Assembly: GCA_013153725.1 (NCBI GenBank)
Contig: JAADDY010000038.1
Location: 1-32,594, forward strand
Source of the DNA: Thermodesulfobacteriota bacterium
GTDB taxonomy: Bacteria > Desulfobacterota > Thermodesulfobacteria > Thermodesulfobacteriales > Thermodesulfatatoraceae
Direction: 5' to 3'
DNA: 32,594 nt
Shown here piece by piece: positions 1 through 8,628 of this stretch (the first letter of the stretch is position 1; each line of letters starts with the position of its first letter). A program made the position numbers and the translations under genes. The notes under the pieces are model-generated. The model saw nothing but the letters and a program-made list of their open reading frames with translations, was not told the DNA's origin and ran no database searches.

Positions 1-579
1 AGTCTCGTTCAGGATTCGCAGGCGTTCCTCAGAGCGATGGCAGAGGAGTTTTTCCTTGAGTTCTGCCAGCAGGAGATAATACACCTGGTCGTCGTAAGGT
101 TCTGGCCGGTTGAAATCGTCGGGATAGTCGTCGACGTCTTCTTTCTCAAAGGGGTAAATGGTCACCGGAGAGGTAGCCCTGGTCTGGATGTTGTAATTCT
201 TTCCACCACTTACCAGGACGAAGGCCACGTTTTCGTGGCTGGCGCCGGCTTCCTGGTCCATCACCCGGAGAGAAGTGGTTCGCCTGGCACAGGCGCTGTA
301 AACCTTGAGTTCCGGTGCCACCAAACAGAGAAAGGGCTTTCCGTAGGCGTCTTTAGGGTAGCGCAACACCGTGGTGCAATCACCCGGCAGGCGACCGCGG
401 TGCTCCAGCGCGTATTGCACCAGAGTGGCGGCGTTTTCTTCGAGACGATTTTCGTTCTCACGATGTTTCTTCTGCTTTACCAGGATTCCAAAGAGGGAAG
501 CTCCCATCCCGAGGAGCAACCCCACGATGACCAGCGTGATGGCCAGTTCTACGAGAGTAAAACCCCTGCGAGCATTCAT
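1..579 (-). CDS. Type IV prepilin-like / pseudopilin protein, 3' end missing
   Basis: The reading frame starts at an ATG on the minus strand at 579 and stays open for 193 codons to the window edge, so the C-terminus is missing. The N-terminus MNARRGFTLVELAITLV is a class III prepilin signal: short basic leader, cleavage between Gly6 and Phe7, Glu at position 5 of the mature protein, then a hydrophobic helix to about residue 33. The mature part has several Cys and an acidic C-terminal region. It would be cleaved and N-methylated by PilD and assembled into a pilus or type II secretion pseudopilus. No other pilus gene is in view, so the system it serves cannot be told. The ribosome binding site is weak. 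Confidence 0.8.
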   Translation of the reverse strand, partial: MNARRGFTLVELAITLVIVGLLLGMGASLFGILVKQKKHRENENRLEENAATLVQYALEHRGRLPGDCTTVLRYPKDAYGKPFLCLVAPELKVYSACARRTTSLRVMDQEAGASHENVAFVLVSGGKNYNIQTRATSPVTIYPFEKEDVDDYPDDFNRPEPYDDQVYYLLLAELKEKLLCHRSEERLRILNET

Positions 580-724
580 ATATTCTGTTTCGGTCGGGAA
601 ACTTGAAAAATAAATTTTTGAGCGCGCGAAGCAATGGCCGGATCTTCCAGCAATTTTCGTGCAAGGAAGAAAAGCCCCTGATAAAATCTCCTCAGCCCGC
701 AAACTAAAGGAACCTTTAGCCAAA

Positions 725-1840
725 ATGGTCATTTATCTTGATCACAACGCCACCACCCCCACTCTTCCGGAAGTAGCCGAAGTAGTGAATTTCTTCCTCA
801 CCGAAGAATACGGGAACCCTTCTTGCGGGCACACTCTTGGCCAGCGGGCTCGCAAGGCCCTTGAGGCGGCGCGGGAAGAGGTGGCCAGCCTCATCGAAGC
901 CCGAAGAGAAGAAATCATCTTCCTGAGCGGGGGCACGGAGGCCAACAATCTGGCCCTTTTCGGCACGGTTCTGGCCCACCCGAAGGCCCACCTCATCACC
1001 TCCCGCATAGAGCACCCCTCCGTCCTGAACCCCTGCGTGCGTCTCCTTGAACTCGGCTACGACGTTACCTTCCTTCCGGTAGATGGCAGGGGGCTGGTGG
1101 ACCCTGCCCAGGTCAAAAAGGCCCTCAAGCCTCACACCAGGCTGGTTTCCATCATGTGGGCCAACAATGAGACCGGCGTCATCCAGCCGGTGAAAGAAAT
1201 TGGAGAGATATGCCAGGAAGCCGGTGTGCTCTTCCACACCGACGCCGCCCAGGCCGTGGGAAAGATCCGCGTCTCCGTGGAAGAGGTTCCCTGTGATCTC
1301 CTCACCATCGCCGGCCACAAACTTTACGCCCCCAAAGGGGTCGGGGCCCTCTATGTGCGCCGGGGTGTAAGGCTTCAGAATCTCCTTTACGGGGCCGGGC
1401 AGGAAAGAGGGCTGCGGCCGGGGACGGAACCCGTGGCCCTGGCCTGCGGGCTCGGGAAGGCCTGCAGCCTCGCCGCCCGGGACCTCAAGGCCGAAGCGAA
1501 AAGAGAAGAGGCCCTGCGAGAGAAGCTCTATGGCGGGCTCAAAGAGATCTTCCCCGCCCTCCTGCGCCACGGGCCACCTGAAAAGACCCTTCCAAACACG
1601 CTTAGCGTTTCCTTCCCGGGTTATAGCGGGGAGGAAATCCTGAGGGCCCTTCCTGAGATCTGCGCCTCCACCGGAGCAGCCTGCCACGACCGGGGCACCA
1701 CCATCTCTCACGTGCTCTACGCCATGGGAGTCCCGCCTGAAATAGCCCGGGGGACCATCCGCCTCTCACTCGGGCGCCTTACCACCGTGAAGGACCTAGA
1801 AAGAGCCCTTTCACTTTTCCGTCGCTTCTTTTCGCGTTAA
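725..1840 (+). CDS. Cysteine desulfurase, NifS/IscS family
   Basis: This is a PLP-dependent enzyme that takes sulfur from cysteine as an enzyme-bound persulfide for Fe-S cluster, thiolation or other sulfur pathways. I chose ATG 725 (371 residues) because MVIYLDHNATTP is the family N-terminus and an AAAGGAA lies upstream; the open frame reaches further up but without family similarity. The PLP lysine is Lys199 in GHKLYAPKG, preceded by the HTDAAQ motif. The persulfide Cys is probably Cys320 in STGAACHD, where most family members have S-x-G-S-A-C. No IscU, NifU or IscR gene is adjacent; an MFS gene follows 9 bases later. Selenocysteine lyase-like activity cannot be excluded. Confidence 0.9.
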   Translation: MVIYLDHNATTPTLPEVAEVVNFFLTEEYGNPSCGHTLGQRARKALEAAREEVASLIEARREEIIFLSGGTEANNLALFGTVLAHPKAHLITSRIEHPSVLNPCVRLLELGYDVTFLPVDGRGLVDPAQVKKALKPHTRLVSIMWANNETGVIQPVKEIGEICQEAGVLFHTDAAQAVGKIRVSVEEVPCDLLTIAGHKLYAPKGVGALYVRRGVRLQNLLYGAGQERGLRPGTEPVALACGLGKACSLAARDLKAEAKREEALREKLYGGLKEIFPALLRHGPPEKTLPNTLSVSFPGYSGEEILRALPEICASTGAACHDRGTTISHVLYAMGVPPEIARGTIRLSLGRLTTVKDLERALSLFRRFFSR

Positions 1841-1849
1841 AGAAGGCGC

Positions 1850-3070
1850 ATGCCCCTTTTCGAAGAAATTGCCAGCAATCTCCTTCTGCCGCTTCGCATC
1901 CGCAATTTCAGGCTCTTCTTCCTGGGGCAGAGCATCTCGCTCGTGGGCACCTGGATTCACACCACCGCGCAGCGCTGGCTCCTTTACGAGCTCACGGACT
2001 CGGCCTTTTACCTGGGGCTTCTGGGGGCCATAAGTAGCCTTCCGGTCTTGCTCTTCTCCTTGCCTGCGGGCTATCTTGCCGACCATCTTCCCAAAAAGAA
2101 TCTCCTGCTCCTCTCCCAGACCGTCGCCTCGCTCCAGGCCGGTATTTTGGCGGCGCTGGTCTATTTGAACCTGGTTCAGGTCTGGCACGTGCTGGCTCTG
2201 GCCTTTGTCCTGGGGACCACCGTGGCGCTTGAATTTCCGGTGAGGCATTCTTTCATCTACGAACTGGTGGGGAAGGAGCCCCTTGTCACCGCCCTCTCTT
2301 TGCACTCCACGGCCTTCAACCTGGCCCGCTTCCTGGGGCCAGCGCTTGCGGGTTTTCTCATGGCCCGCTTCGGTCTCGGAAGCTGTTTCCTGGCGAACGC
2401 CCTCTCTTACTTGCCGGTGATCCTGGCCCTTTTGGCCATTCAGCTCCCAAACGCCCAAAAGGCACCGGTAAAAAAGCCGCTCGAGGGCCTGAGAGAAGGG
2501 CTCAAATTTGCCTGGAAGACGCTTCCCATCAGGGCCACGCTCTCTCTCATCGCGGTCACAAGCGTGTTCTTGCTTCCATACGCGGTCCTGCTTCCGGTCC
2601 TTACCCGGGAGCGCTTCGGGGGGGCGGCAGAGGAGTTCAGCTTCATGATGGCGGCCAACGGGCTCGGAGCTCTCTGCGGAGCCCTTTTCATGGCGGGTTT
2701 TGGGCGTGAGATAAGGCGGGATCGTTTCATCGTCTTCAATCTCCTCCTCCTTTCTGTCTGGCTGGCGGCCACGGTGATCACCCGGCATCTTTACGCGGCT
2801 TCTTTCTGCCTGCTGCTCGCCGGTTTTCACATGGTGTGCATGTTTACCTCCGCCAACGCCCACCTCCAGCTAAACGCCACCGATGAGCTCCGCGGGCGGG
2901 TTCTGAGCATTTTCAGTCTTTGCTTCCTGGGGCTTTTCCCCCTGGGAAGCCTCCTGGCAGGAACGCTCGCCGAAAAATTCGGCACCGAAAACGTCTTGCT
3001 CCTGGGATCGTCTGTAAGTTTTTTGGCCGGGGCTTTTGTGTATTTTAAAGGTTTTTCTCGAAAATTCTGA
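1850..3070 (+). CDS. MFS transporter, EntS/MFS_3-like
   Basis: This is a 406-residue integral membrane protein with about 11 to 12 hydrophobic segments. The N-terminus has the pattern of the EntS/MFS_3 exporter group: LRIRNFRLFFLGQSISLVGTW, then a loop with GYLADHLPKK between helices 2 and 3, which is the MFS motif A region. Members export siderophores, drugs or other small molecules by proton antiport; the substrate here cannot be read from sequence. ATG 1850 has AGAAGG upstream and lies 9 bases after the cysteine desulfurase stop, so the two are probably co-transcribed. Confidence 0.85.
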   Translation: MPLFEEIASNLLLPLRIRNFRLFFLGQSISLVGTWIHTTAQRWLLYELTDSAFYLGLLGAISSLPVLLFSLPAGYLADHLPKKNLLLLSQTVASLQAGILAALVYLNLVQVWHVLALAFVLGTTVALEFPVRHSFIYELVGKEPLVTALSLHSTAFNLARFLGPALAGFLMARFGLGSCFLANALSYLPVILALLAIQLPNAQKAPVKKPLEGLREGLKFAWKTLPIRATLSLIAVTSVFLLPYAVLLPVLTRERFGGAAEEFSFMMAANGLGALCGALFMAGFGREIRRDRFIVFNLLLLSVWLAATVITRHLYAASFCLLLAGFHMVCMFTSANAHLQLNATDELRGRVLSIFSLCFLGLFPLGSLLAGTLAEKFGTENVLLLGSSVSFLAGAFVYFKGFSRKF

Positions 3071-3107
3071 TTTTCAAAATTAGATTCTCTGGGTAAAGTC
3101 AGGAAAA

Positions 3108-3695
3108 ATGGGTACGCTGAAGATAGACCCGGAAAAAATCCTAAGTCTCGCGGATCAAAAGCTCTTTTTGTGGCTCAATCACTTTCGTCATCCCCTGCTC
3201 GATCAAATAATGCCTTACCTCTCAGATGAGAGGTTCATCTACGCCTTCTTTGGCCTTTTTGCCCTGATATTCATCTTTTCCTTGCGCTTGAAGGGGCTCC
3301 TCATCATAGCCCTGGTCTGGCTCTTTATCATCGGAAGCGACGTCCTCTGCGGAAAGGTTTTGAAACCTTATTTCAAGCGCCCGCGGCCTTATCTCACTTT
3401 GAAGCAGGTCTATCTCTACAAGCGCCACCAGTGGCAATTGACCAAGGAGCCGCTTAAGGGGAGGTCCTATTCCCTGCCCTCCTGTCACGCCACCAACGTG
3501 GCCTGCGCGGCCTCACTCTTTGCCTTCCTCCTGCCCCGCTTGAGGGTTCTCTTTTGGCTCTTCGCTCTGGCCGTGGCCTACTCCCGCATCTATCTGGGCG
3601 TCCATTACCCCTTTGACGTGGTGTTTGGCTTCCTTGTGGGTTTCCTGGTGGGCCAACTGGGGCGCTTCCTGCTGATCCGCCTCAAGCTCCTATGA
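3108..3695 (+). CDS. PAP2-family membrane phosphatase
   Basis: This 195-residue membrane protein has the three PAP2 catalytic motifs: K-x6-RP at residues 86-94, P-S-C-H at 124-127 (Cys where PSGH is usual), and SR-x5-H at 159-166 with Asp170. These give the phosphohistidine chemistry used on lipid phosphates at the membrane face. Family members include undecaprenyl-diphosphatases and lipid A phosphatases (LpxE/LpxF). The following gene, an ArnT-like glycosyltransferase, overlaps it by 4 bases (ATGA), which favours lipid A or other envelope lipid modification over general recycling; that is inference. The 37-base gap from the MFS gene contains only a weak AT-rich hairpin. Confidence 0.85.
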   Translation: MGTLKIDPEKILSLADQKLFLWLNHFRHPLLDQIMPYLSDERFIYAFFGLFALIFIFSLRLKGLLIIALVWLFIIGSDVLCGKVLKPYFKRPRPYLTLKQVYLYKRHQWQLTKEPLKGRSYSLPSCHATNVACAASLFAFLLPRLRVLFWLFALAVAYSRIYLGVHYPFDVVFGFLVGFLVGQLGRFLLIRLKLL

Positions 3696-5182
3696 AAGGT
3701 CTCTTTTCCTCCCTTTATTCTGCGGCGGGGCTCGTCTTGCTGGCCCTTCTGGCGGCAAGACTTACCTTCATCCAGCAAATCGGGCTTGAGCTCACCCCTG
3801 ACGAGGCCTATTACTGGGACTGGTCGCGCACGCTTGCCTGGGGTTACTACAGCAAGCCCCCTCTGGTGGCCTGGCTCATCCACATCTTCACCCTCAAACT
3901 GGGGCACACGGAGTACGGGGTACGGGTACCGGCGGCCCTCAGCCACACCTTTTATCTGACCCTGGTCTATTATCTGGGGCAGAGGCTCTTTGATCGCAGG
4001 GTGGGGCTCTGGGCGGCTCTCGCGGCAGCTGCCGGCCCGCTCTCTGCCGTCTACGGCTTCGTGATGACCATCGACCCCCCGCTCTTTGCCCTCTGGGCGG
4101 CAGCCCTCTGTTTTGCCTGGCAGGCGTCAGAAACACAGAAGACCTCCGACTTTTTGAAGCTGGGCCTGACCCTGGGGCTCGGCCTCCTTACCAAACAGAC
4201 CATGGTGGCCTTTCCCGTGCTCTATCTTCTCTGGCTCTGGTGGACGCCCGAAAAGAGGCCCCTTTTGCGCAGCCCCAAGCCTTATCTCGCCTTCTTCACC
4301 GCCTTTCTGCTCTTTCTTCCCAATCTCTGGTGGAACGCCACCCACGGCTGGATCACCTTCAGGCACACTGAAGAACACTTTCAGCGGCAGGGGATCTTCC
4401 TTTCAGGGCCAATCAAATTCTTGCTGGAGCAGGCCGGAGTCATCACACCGGTGATTTTCTTCCTCCTGCTCTATGTTTTTGCGGTTTTTGTCTCCCGTCC
4501 CAAACTCCGGCAAAACCCGAAGCTTAGTTTTCTCTTCGCCTTTTCAGCCGTGCCCCTGGCCCTGGTGCTACCCCTTTCCCTCTTGCGCCAGGTTAACGCC
4601 AACTGGCCGCATCCCTTCTACGCGGCGGGGTTCATCCTCCTGAGCGCCCTCATCCTGCGGGGCAATTGGCCTGCTACGAAAGGGGCCTTGCTGCGCAAGG
4701 TCTTCCTCCTCGGGGTCCTTCTCGGGATGTTTGTGATGGTGGCGGTCTATCAGCTCCCTCGCACGCCGGAGAAGTTTCCCCCCAAGGTCCAGCGCTTGCT
4801 CTACAAATTTTCCGGCTGGAAAGACCTTGCGCGCTGGGTGGCTTTCCACCGGAAGAAAAACGAGATCCTCATCACCACGCGGCGCGATTACGCTGCGGAG
4901 ATGGCCTTTTATCTTCCTGGAAAACCACGCCCCTACACCTTCTGGGAGGGATATCCCCGGAGCCAGTACGACATCTGGGACGGTCTTCCACAAAGAATCG
5001 GCGAAGATGCCCTGCTCCTCCTCAAAAGGACGGCCCAGGCCGCCCGCTATGGCGTGTGTTTCGAAAAAATGGAATACTTGGGGAAGTGGGAGCGAAATAT
5101 TTACGGAAAGACCCGCCGCATCCTGCTCTATCGTGGCCAGAAATTGAAAATCTGCCCCTATCTGGGCCCGGGAAATGGCTAA
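3692..5182 (+). CDS. ArnT/PMT-like lipid-linked sugar glycosyltransferase
   Basis: This is a 496-residue polytopic membrane protein of the GT-C fold. After a first helix come LTPDEAYYWDW and YYSKPPLVAWL, the signature region of the ArnT / dolichyl-phosphate mannosyltransferase (PMT_2, GT39/GT83) family, whose acidic residues bind the lipid-phosphate sugar. About 10 to 12 hydrophobic segments follow, then a soluble C-terminal domain from about residue 365. ArnT itself moves aminoarabinose from undecaprenyl phosphate to lipid A; the donor and acceptor here are unknown. The start overlaps the PAP2 stop (ATGA) and the stop overlaps the radA start by 8 bases, so translation is probably coupled. 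Confidence 0.85.
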   Translation: MKGLFSSLYSAAGLVLLALLAARLTFIQQIGLELTPDEAYYWDWSRTLAWGYYSKPPLVAWLIHIFTLKLGHTEYGVRVPAALSHTFYLTLVYYLGQRLFDRRVGLWAALAAAAGPLSAVYGFVMTIDPPLFALWAAALCFAWQASETQKTSDFLKLGLTLGLGLLTKQTMVAFPVLYLLWLWWTPEKRPLLRSPKPYLAFFTAFLLFLPNLWWNATHGWITFRHTEEHFQRQGIFLSGPIKFLLEQAGVITPVIFFLLLYVFAVFVSRPKLRQNPKLSFLFAFSAVPLALVLPLSLLRQVNANWPHPFYAAGFILLSALILRGNWPATKGALLRKVFLLGVLLGMFVMVAVYQLPRTPEKFPPKVQRLLYKFSGWKDLARWVAFHRKKNEILITTRRDYAAEMAFYLPGKPRPYTFWEGYPRSQYDIWDGLPQRIGEDALLLLKRTAQAARYGVCFEKMEYLGKWERNIYGKTRRILLYRGQKLKICPYLGPGNG

Positions 5183-6512
5183 ATTCGTCTGCCAAAATTG
5201 CGGCTACCAGAGCTTGAAATGGCTGGGGCGCTGCCCCGGCTGCGGAGAATGGGGAAGCCTCGTGGAAGAGGCTCCCAAAGTGCGGAAATCTCCCAAAGTT
5301 CGCGAAGCTCGGGTCTTTTCCCTGAAGGAAGTGCGCGAAGAGACCCACCAGCGCCTCAGGACCGGTCTTTCGGAGCTCGATCTGGTCCTGGGAGGGGGGC
5401 TCGTGCCGGCTTCTCTCGTCCTCCTGGGTGGCGACCCGGGAATCGGCAAATCCACCCTCCTCCTCCAGATTGCCCAGCATCTCGCCCGGAACTACGGGAA
5501 GATCCTCTATCTCTCCGGCGAGGAATCTCTGGCCCAGATAAAGCTGCGTGCCGAAAGGCTCGGGGTGGACGCCGGAGAGATTCTCCTCCTCTCTGAGACC
5601 GATCTTTCCGCGGCCCTGGAGACGGCCAAGGCCGAAAAACCCGTCTTTTTCTTCGTGGATTCCATCCAGACCGTCTTTTGGCCCGAGATTTCCTCGGCCC
5701 CGGGGAGCGTCTCCCAGGTGAGGGAGTGCGCCTCCCGGCTCCTGGAATTCGCCAAGGGCGAAGGAATCGGGGTTATCCTGGTGGGGCACGTGACGAAAGA
5801 AGGGGCACTTGCCGGCCCGCGGGTGCTCGAACACCTGGTTGATACCGTCCTCTACTTCGAGGGAGACCGGGGGCTCAGTTTTCGCGTCTTAAGGGCGGTG
5901 AAGAATCGGTTCGGTTCCACCAACGAGATCGGGGTCTTCGAGATGACAGGGGCGGGGCTCGTGCCGGTTGCAAATCCTTCTTCGTTTTTCCTTTCGGAAA
6001 AGACCACCCGGGCCCCGGGGGCGGTGGTCTGTGCCACCCTTGAGGGTACACGCCCCCTTCTCGTGGAAGTGCAGGCCCTGGTAACCCGCACCCCCTGGGG
6101 GACACCACGGCGCACCAGCGTGGGGTTCGATCCTCAAAGGCTTGCCATGCTGGCTGCCATCCTTGAGAAAAAGGCCGGCCTCGGCTTTTACGACCAGGAT
6201 ATCTACCTCAACGTGGTGGGGGGCTTACGTCTGGCAGAGCCCGGGGTGGATCTGGCTGTGATCCTGGCTCTGGCTTCCAGCCGTCTCGAGAAAGAGCTTC
6301 CACCCGCCACGGTGGTCTTTGGAGAAGTTGGACTTACCGGAGAAGTACGGCCGGTGATGCAGGCGGAGACCCGTCTCAAGGAGGCCTTCAAGCTGGGCTT
6401 TGAAAGGGCTTGCCTTCCTTACGGAAACCTGCGAAACTTCCCGAACAAAAGCTCTAGCAAAATCATAGAGGTTTCTAACGTCCAGGAAGCCCTAGAAACG
6501 CTGATTTTATAA
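5175..6512 (+). CDS. radA: DNA repair protein RadA (Sms)
   Basis: This is a full-length RadA of 445 residues. It has an N-terminal zinc finger (Cys6, Cys9, Cys20, Cys23), a RecA-like ATPase with Walker A GDPGIGKST at 86-94, the RadA-specific KNRFG motif at 243-247, and a C-terminal Lon-protease-like domain from about residue 280. RadA is a ring helicase that drives branch migration of recombination intermediates in the cytoplasm. The start overlaps the end of the glycosyltransferase gene, which is unusual company for it and suggests a transcriptional rather than functional link. Confidence 0.97.
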   Translation: MAKFVCQNCGYQSLKWLGRCPGCGEWGSLVEEAPKVRKSPKVREARVFSLKEVREETHQRLRTGLSELDLVLGGGLVPASLVLLGGDPGIGKSTLLLQIAQHLARNYGKILYLSGEESLAQIKLRAERLGVDAGEILLLSETDLSAALETAKAEKPVFFFVDSIQTVFWPEISSAPGSVSQVRECASRLLEFAKGEGIGVILVGHVTKEGALAGPRVLEHLVDTVLYFEGDRGLSFRVLRAVKNRFGSTNEIGVFEMTGAGLVPVANPSSFFLSEKTTRAPGAVVCATLEGTRPLLVEVQALVTRTPWGTPRRTSVGFDPQRLAMLAAILEKKAGLGFYDQDIYLNVVGGLRLAEPGVDLAVILALASSRLEKELPPATVVFGEVGLTGEVRPVMQAETRLKEAFKLGFERACLPYGNLRNFPNKSSSKIIEVSNVQEALETLIL

Positions 6513-6524
6513 ATTTATTTTTCC

Positions 6525-6553
6525 TTGCACCCCTTGTATCGGCGCATTATGAT
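6525..6553 (+). promoter_or_regulatory. Sigma-70-type promoter for trxA-trxB-bamD
   Basis: TTGCAC (6525-6530) and TATGAT (6548-6553) are separated by exactly 17 bases, each one or two bases from consensus. This is the best promoter match in the window. It lies in the 80-base gap after radA, and a transcript starting near 6560 would have a leader of about 33 bases with a strong AGGAGG before the trxA ATG. Confidence 0.7.
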
Positions 6554-6592
6554 GCCTCAAAATTCCTAAAATTTTTCATCAGGAGGCATGAT

Positions 6593-6916
6593 ATGGCAGT
6601 CTGCCACGTAACGGACCAGGACTTCGAGGAGAAGGTTCTGAAGTCTGATATACCAGTCTTGGTGGATTTCTGGGCGGCCTGGTGTGGGCCCTGCCGGGCC
6701 ATAGCCCCGGTCATCGAGGAGCTGGCTGAAGAATACGCCGGAAAACTCAAAGTCTGCAAGATGAACGTGGACGAAAACCCCATTACTCCGGGCAAGTTCG
6801 GCATTCGTGCCATTCCCACCCTCATTTTCTTCAAGGGTGGCCAGCCGGTAGACCAAATTACCGGAGCGGTAGCCAAATCCACCATTGAGAGTGTGATCAA
6901 GCGCATTTTAGACTAG
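6593..6916 (+). CDS. trxA: Thioredoxin
   Basis: This 107-residue thioredoxin has the redox site WCGPC (Cys31, Cys34) after VDFWAAW and the conserved cis-Pro in IRAIPTLIFF. It reduces disulfides of cytoplasmic proteins and is itself reduced by thioredoxin reductase, whose gene follows 4 bases downstream. ATG 6593 is preceded by AGGAGG at 7 bases. No signal peptide is present. A sigma-70-type promoter lies just upstream, so expression looks constitutive as far as the sequence shows. Confidence 0.97.
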   Translation: MAVCHVTDQDFEEKVLKSDIPVLVDFWAAWCGPCRAIAPVIEELAEEYAGKLKVCKMNVDENPITPGKFGIRAIPTLIFFKGGQPVDQITGAVAKSTIESVIKRILD

Positions 6917-6920
6917 CCTC

Positions 6921-7847
6921 ATGGCAGAAGTTCACGACCTGGCAATCATAGGCGGGGGGCCGGCGGGTCTTACAGCCTACCTTTACGCCGCCCGGGCCCG
7001 CCTCGATACCATCCTCATCGAAAAACTCTCCCCTGGCGGGCAAGTCTTAGTCACCGACTTTGTGGAAAATTATCCGGGGTTCCCGGAGGGGCTCCCGGGC
7101 TGGGAGCTAATGGAGAAGTTCGTTGCCCACGTCAAAAAACTGGGGTTCAACCAGAAGCTTGGCGAAGTGGTGGGGATCGAACTAGAAGGCCAGATCAAGA
7201 AGATCAAGCTGGCTGGCGGCGAAGAGCTCCGGGCCCGCGCCGTGATCGTGGCCACCGGAGCCTCCCCTAACAAGCTCGGAGTCCCTGGCGAAAAGGAACT
7301 CACCGGAAAGGGCGTTTCCTACTGCGCCACCTGCGACGGCCCCTTTTTCCGCGACCAGGTAATAGCCGTGGTGGGAGGCGGGAACACCGCTGTCCAGGAA
7401 GCTATTTTCCTTACAAAGTTCGCCAAGAAGGTCTTTCTCATTCACCGGCGAGATCAGCTCCGGGCCCAGAAGATCCTCCAGGAGAGGGCTTTTGCCAACC
7501 CGAAGATCGAATTCATCTGGAACACGGTGGTGGAAGAGATCCTAGGGAAAGACAAGGTTGAAGCCCTGAAACTCAAGAATCGCCAGACCGGTGAGACAAG
7601 TATCCTCAAGGTGGACGGAGTATTCATCTTCATCGGAACCAGACCTCAGTCCGACTTTGTAAAAGGGCTTCTCCCTACCAACGAGCGGGGTTTTATCATT
7701 ACCGATTGCGAGATGCGTACTGAAGTTCCCGGCATCTTTGCCGCGGGAGACGTGCGGGCCAAAGCCTGCCGGCAAATTATCACCGCTGCGGGAGACGGAG
7801 CCACCGCCGCTTACATGGCAGAACACTATCTCTCTTCAGAATCATGA
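6921..7847 (+). CDS. trxB: Thioredoxin reductase
   Basis: This 308-residue flavoprotein has an FAD-binding GGGPAG at 11-16, the redox-active CATC (Cys135, Cys138) in the low-molecular-weight TrxR position, a second dinucleotide site VVGGGNTA at about 150-157, the NADPH-binding HRRDQLRA at about 175-182, and a C-terminal FAD motif around AAGDV. It passes electrons from NAD(P)H to the thioredoxin encoded just upstream. The start lies 4 bases after the trxA stop with little ribosome binding sequence of its own, so it is probably translated by coupling. The stop overlaps the bamD start by 4 bases. Confidence 0.96.
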   Translation: MAEVHDLAIIGGGPAGLTAYLYAARARLDTILIEKLSPGGQVLVTDFVENYPGFPEGLPGWELMEKFVAHVKKLGFNQKLGEVVGIELEGQIKKIKLAGGEELRARAVIVATGASPNKLGVPGEKELTGKGVSYCATCDGPFFRDQVIAVVGGGNTAVQEAIFLTKFAKKVFLIHRRDQLRAQKILQERAFANPKIEFIWNTVVEEILGKDKVEALKLKNRQTGETSILKVDGVFIFIGTRPQSDFVKGLLPTNERGFIITDCEMRTEVPGIFAAGDVRAKACRQIITAAGDGATAAYMAEHYLSSES

Positions 7848-8584
7848 AACGGTTTTTCGCCCTTTTTCTCCTCATCTTTCTTCTCTGTTCCTGCGGGGGG
7901 TCTCATCAGGGAGGGCTTCTTTCCTGGTTCAAAGGAGGCCAGGAGGTCGAAAGCCCGGATCCCGAACTTGCCCAGCTAATAGAGAAAGCCCTCAAGTATT
8001 ATCGCAAAGGGCACTGGGAACTTGCCGAAGAGGCCTTCCGGGCCATCAGAGACCGCTACCCGGACACTCCCTATGCCCTCTGGGCGGAGCTCAAACTGGC
8101 GGACTGTAAATTCTACGCCAAGCAATACCTGGAGGCCATCGTCCTCTACGAGGAGTTTGAGAAGCTTCACCCCACCAACGAGGCCATACCCTACGTGATC
8201 TATCAGATCGGAACCTGTTATTACAAACTGATGCTCTCCCCGGATCGAGACCAGACCTTTACCAAAAAAGCCATTGAAAACTACGAAAGACTCATCGAAC
8301 GCTTTCCGGATTCCCCTTACGTGGCAGAAGCCCGCAAGCGGATTAAGGAGTGCCGCGAACGTCTTGGGGAACACGAACTCTACGTGGCCAGGTATTACTT
8401 TCGCACCAAACGTTACCGTGGGGCCTACTGGCGTCTCCTTTATCTCCTCCAGACTTACCCGGATACCCGGGCCGCCCAAAAAGCTCGTGCCCTGGCCCAG
8501 AAATATTATGTGAAAGCCCTTGAAGAGACCCGCGCTCTTACCGCGGGGACCCTAAAAGATTTCTGGGGCAAATCCGTTCGTTAA
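7844..8584 (+). CDS. bamD: Outer membrane assembly lipoprotein BamD
   Basis: This 246-residue protein has a lipoprotein signal peptide (hydrophobic residues 4-14, lipobox L-C-S-C with Cys17) followed by TPR-type helices with the BamD/YfiO pattern, for example YYRKGHWELAEEAFRAI and a second repeat with FPDSPYVAEARKRI. BamD is an essential part of the BAM complex that folds beta-barrel proteins into the outer membrane, so it marks a diderm cell. The start codon overlaps the trxB stop (ATGA), placing it in one operon with the thioredoxin pair. Confidence 0.92.
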   Translation: MKRFFALFLLIFLLCSCGGSHQGGLLSWFKGGQEVESPDPELAQLIEKALKYYRKGHWELAEEAFRAIRDRYPDTPYALWAELKLADCKFYAKQYLEAIVLYEEFEKLHPTNEAIPYVIYQIGTCYYKLMLSPDRDQTFTKKAIENYERLIERFPDSPYVAEARKRIKECRERLGEHELYVARYYFRTKRYRGAYWRLLYLLQTYPDTRAAQKARALAQKYYVKALEETRALTAGTLKDFWGKSVR

Positions 8585-8628
8585 ACCAGGAATTGAAGCG
8601 GGACTAATCCAAAACTTAAAGGGGAAGA

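Noticed and set aside
716-1711. 331-codon minus-strand frame across the cysteine desulfurase gene
   Set aside because: It is antisense to conserved PLP motifs and has no initiation signal.
1811-2863. 350-codon minus-strand frame across the MFS gene
   Set aside because: It is the charged mirror of a hydrophobic membrane protein, a common artefact.
3061-3080. AT-rich hairpin after the MFS gene
   Set aside because: GAAAAT and ATTTTC pair over six bases without GC strength or a T-run, so termination is unlikely.
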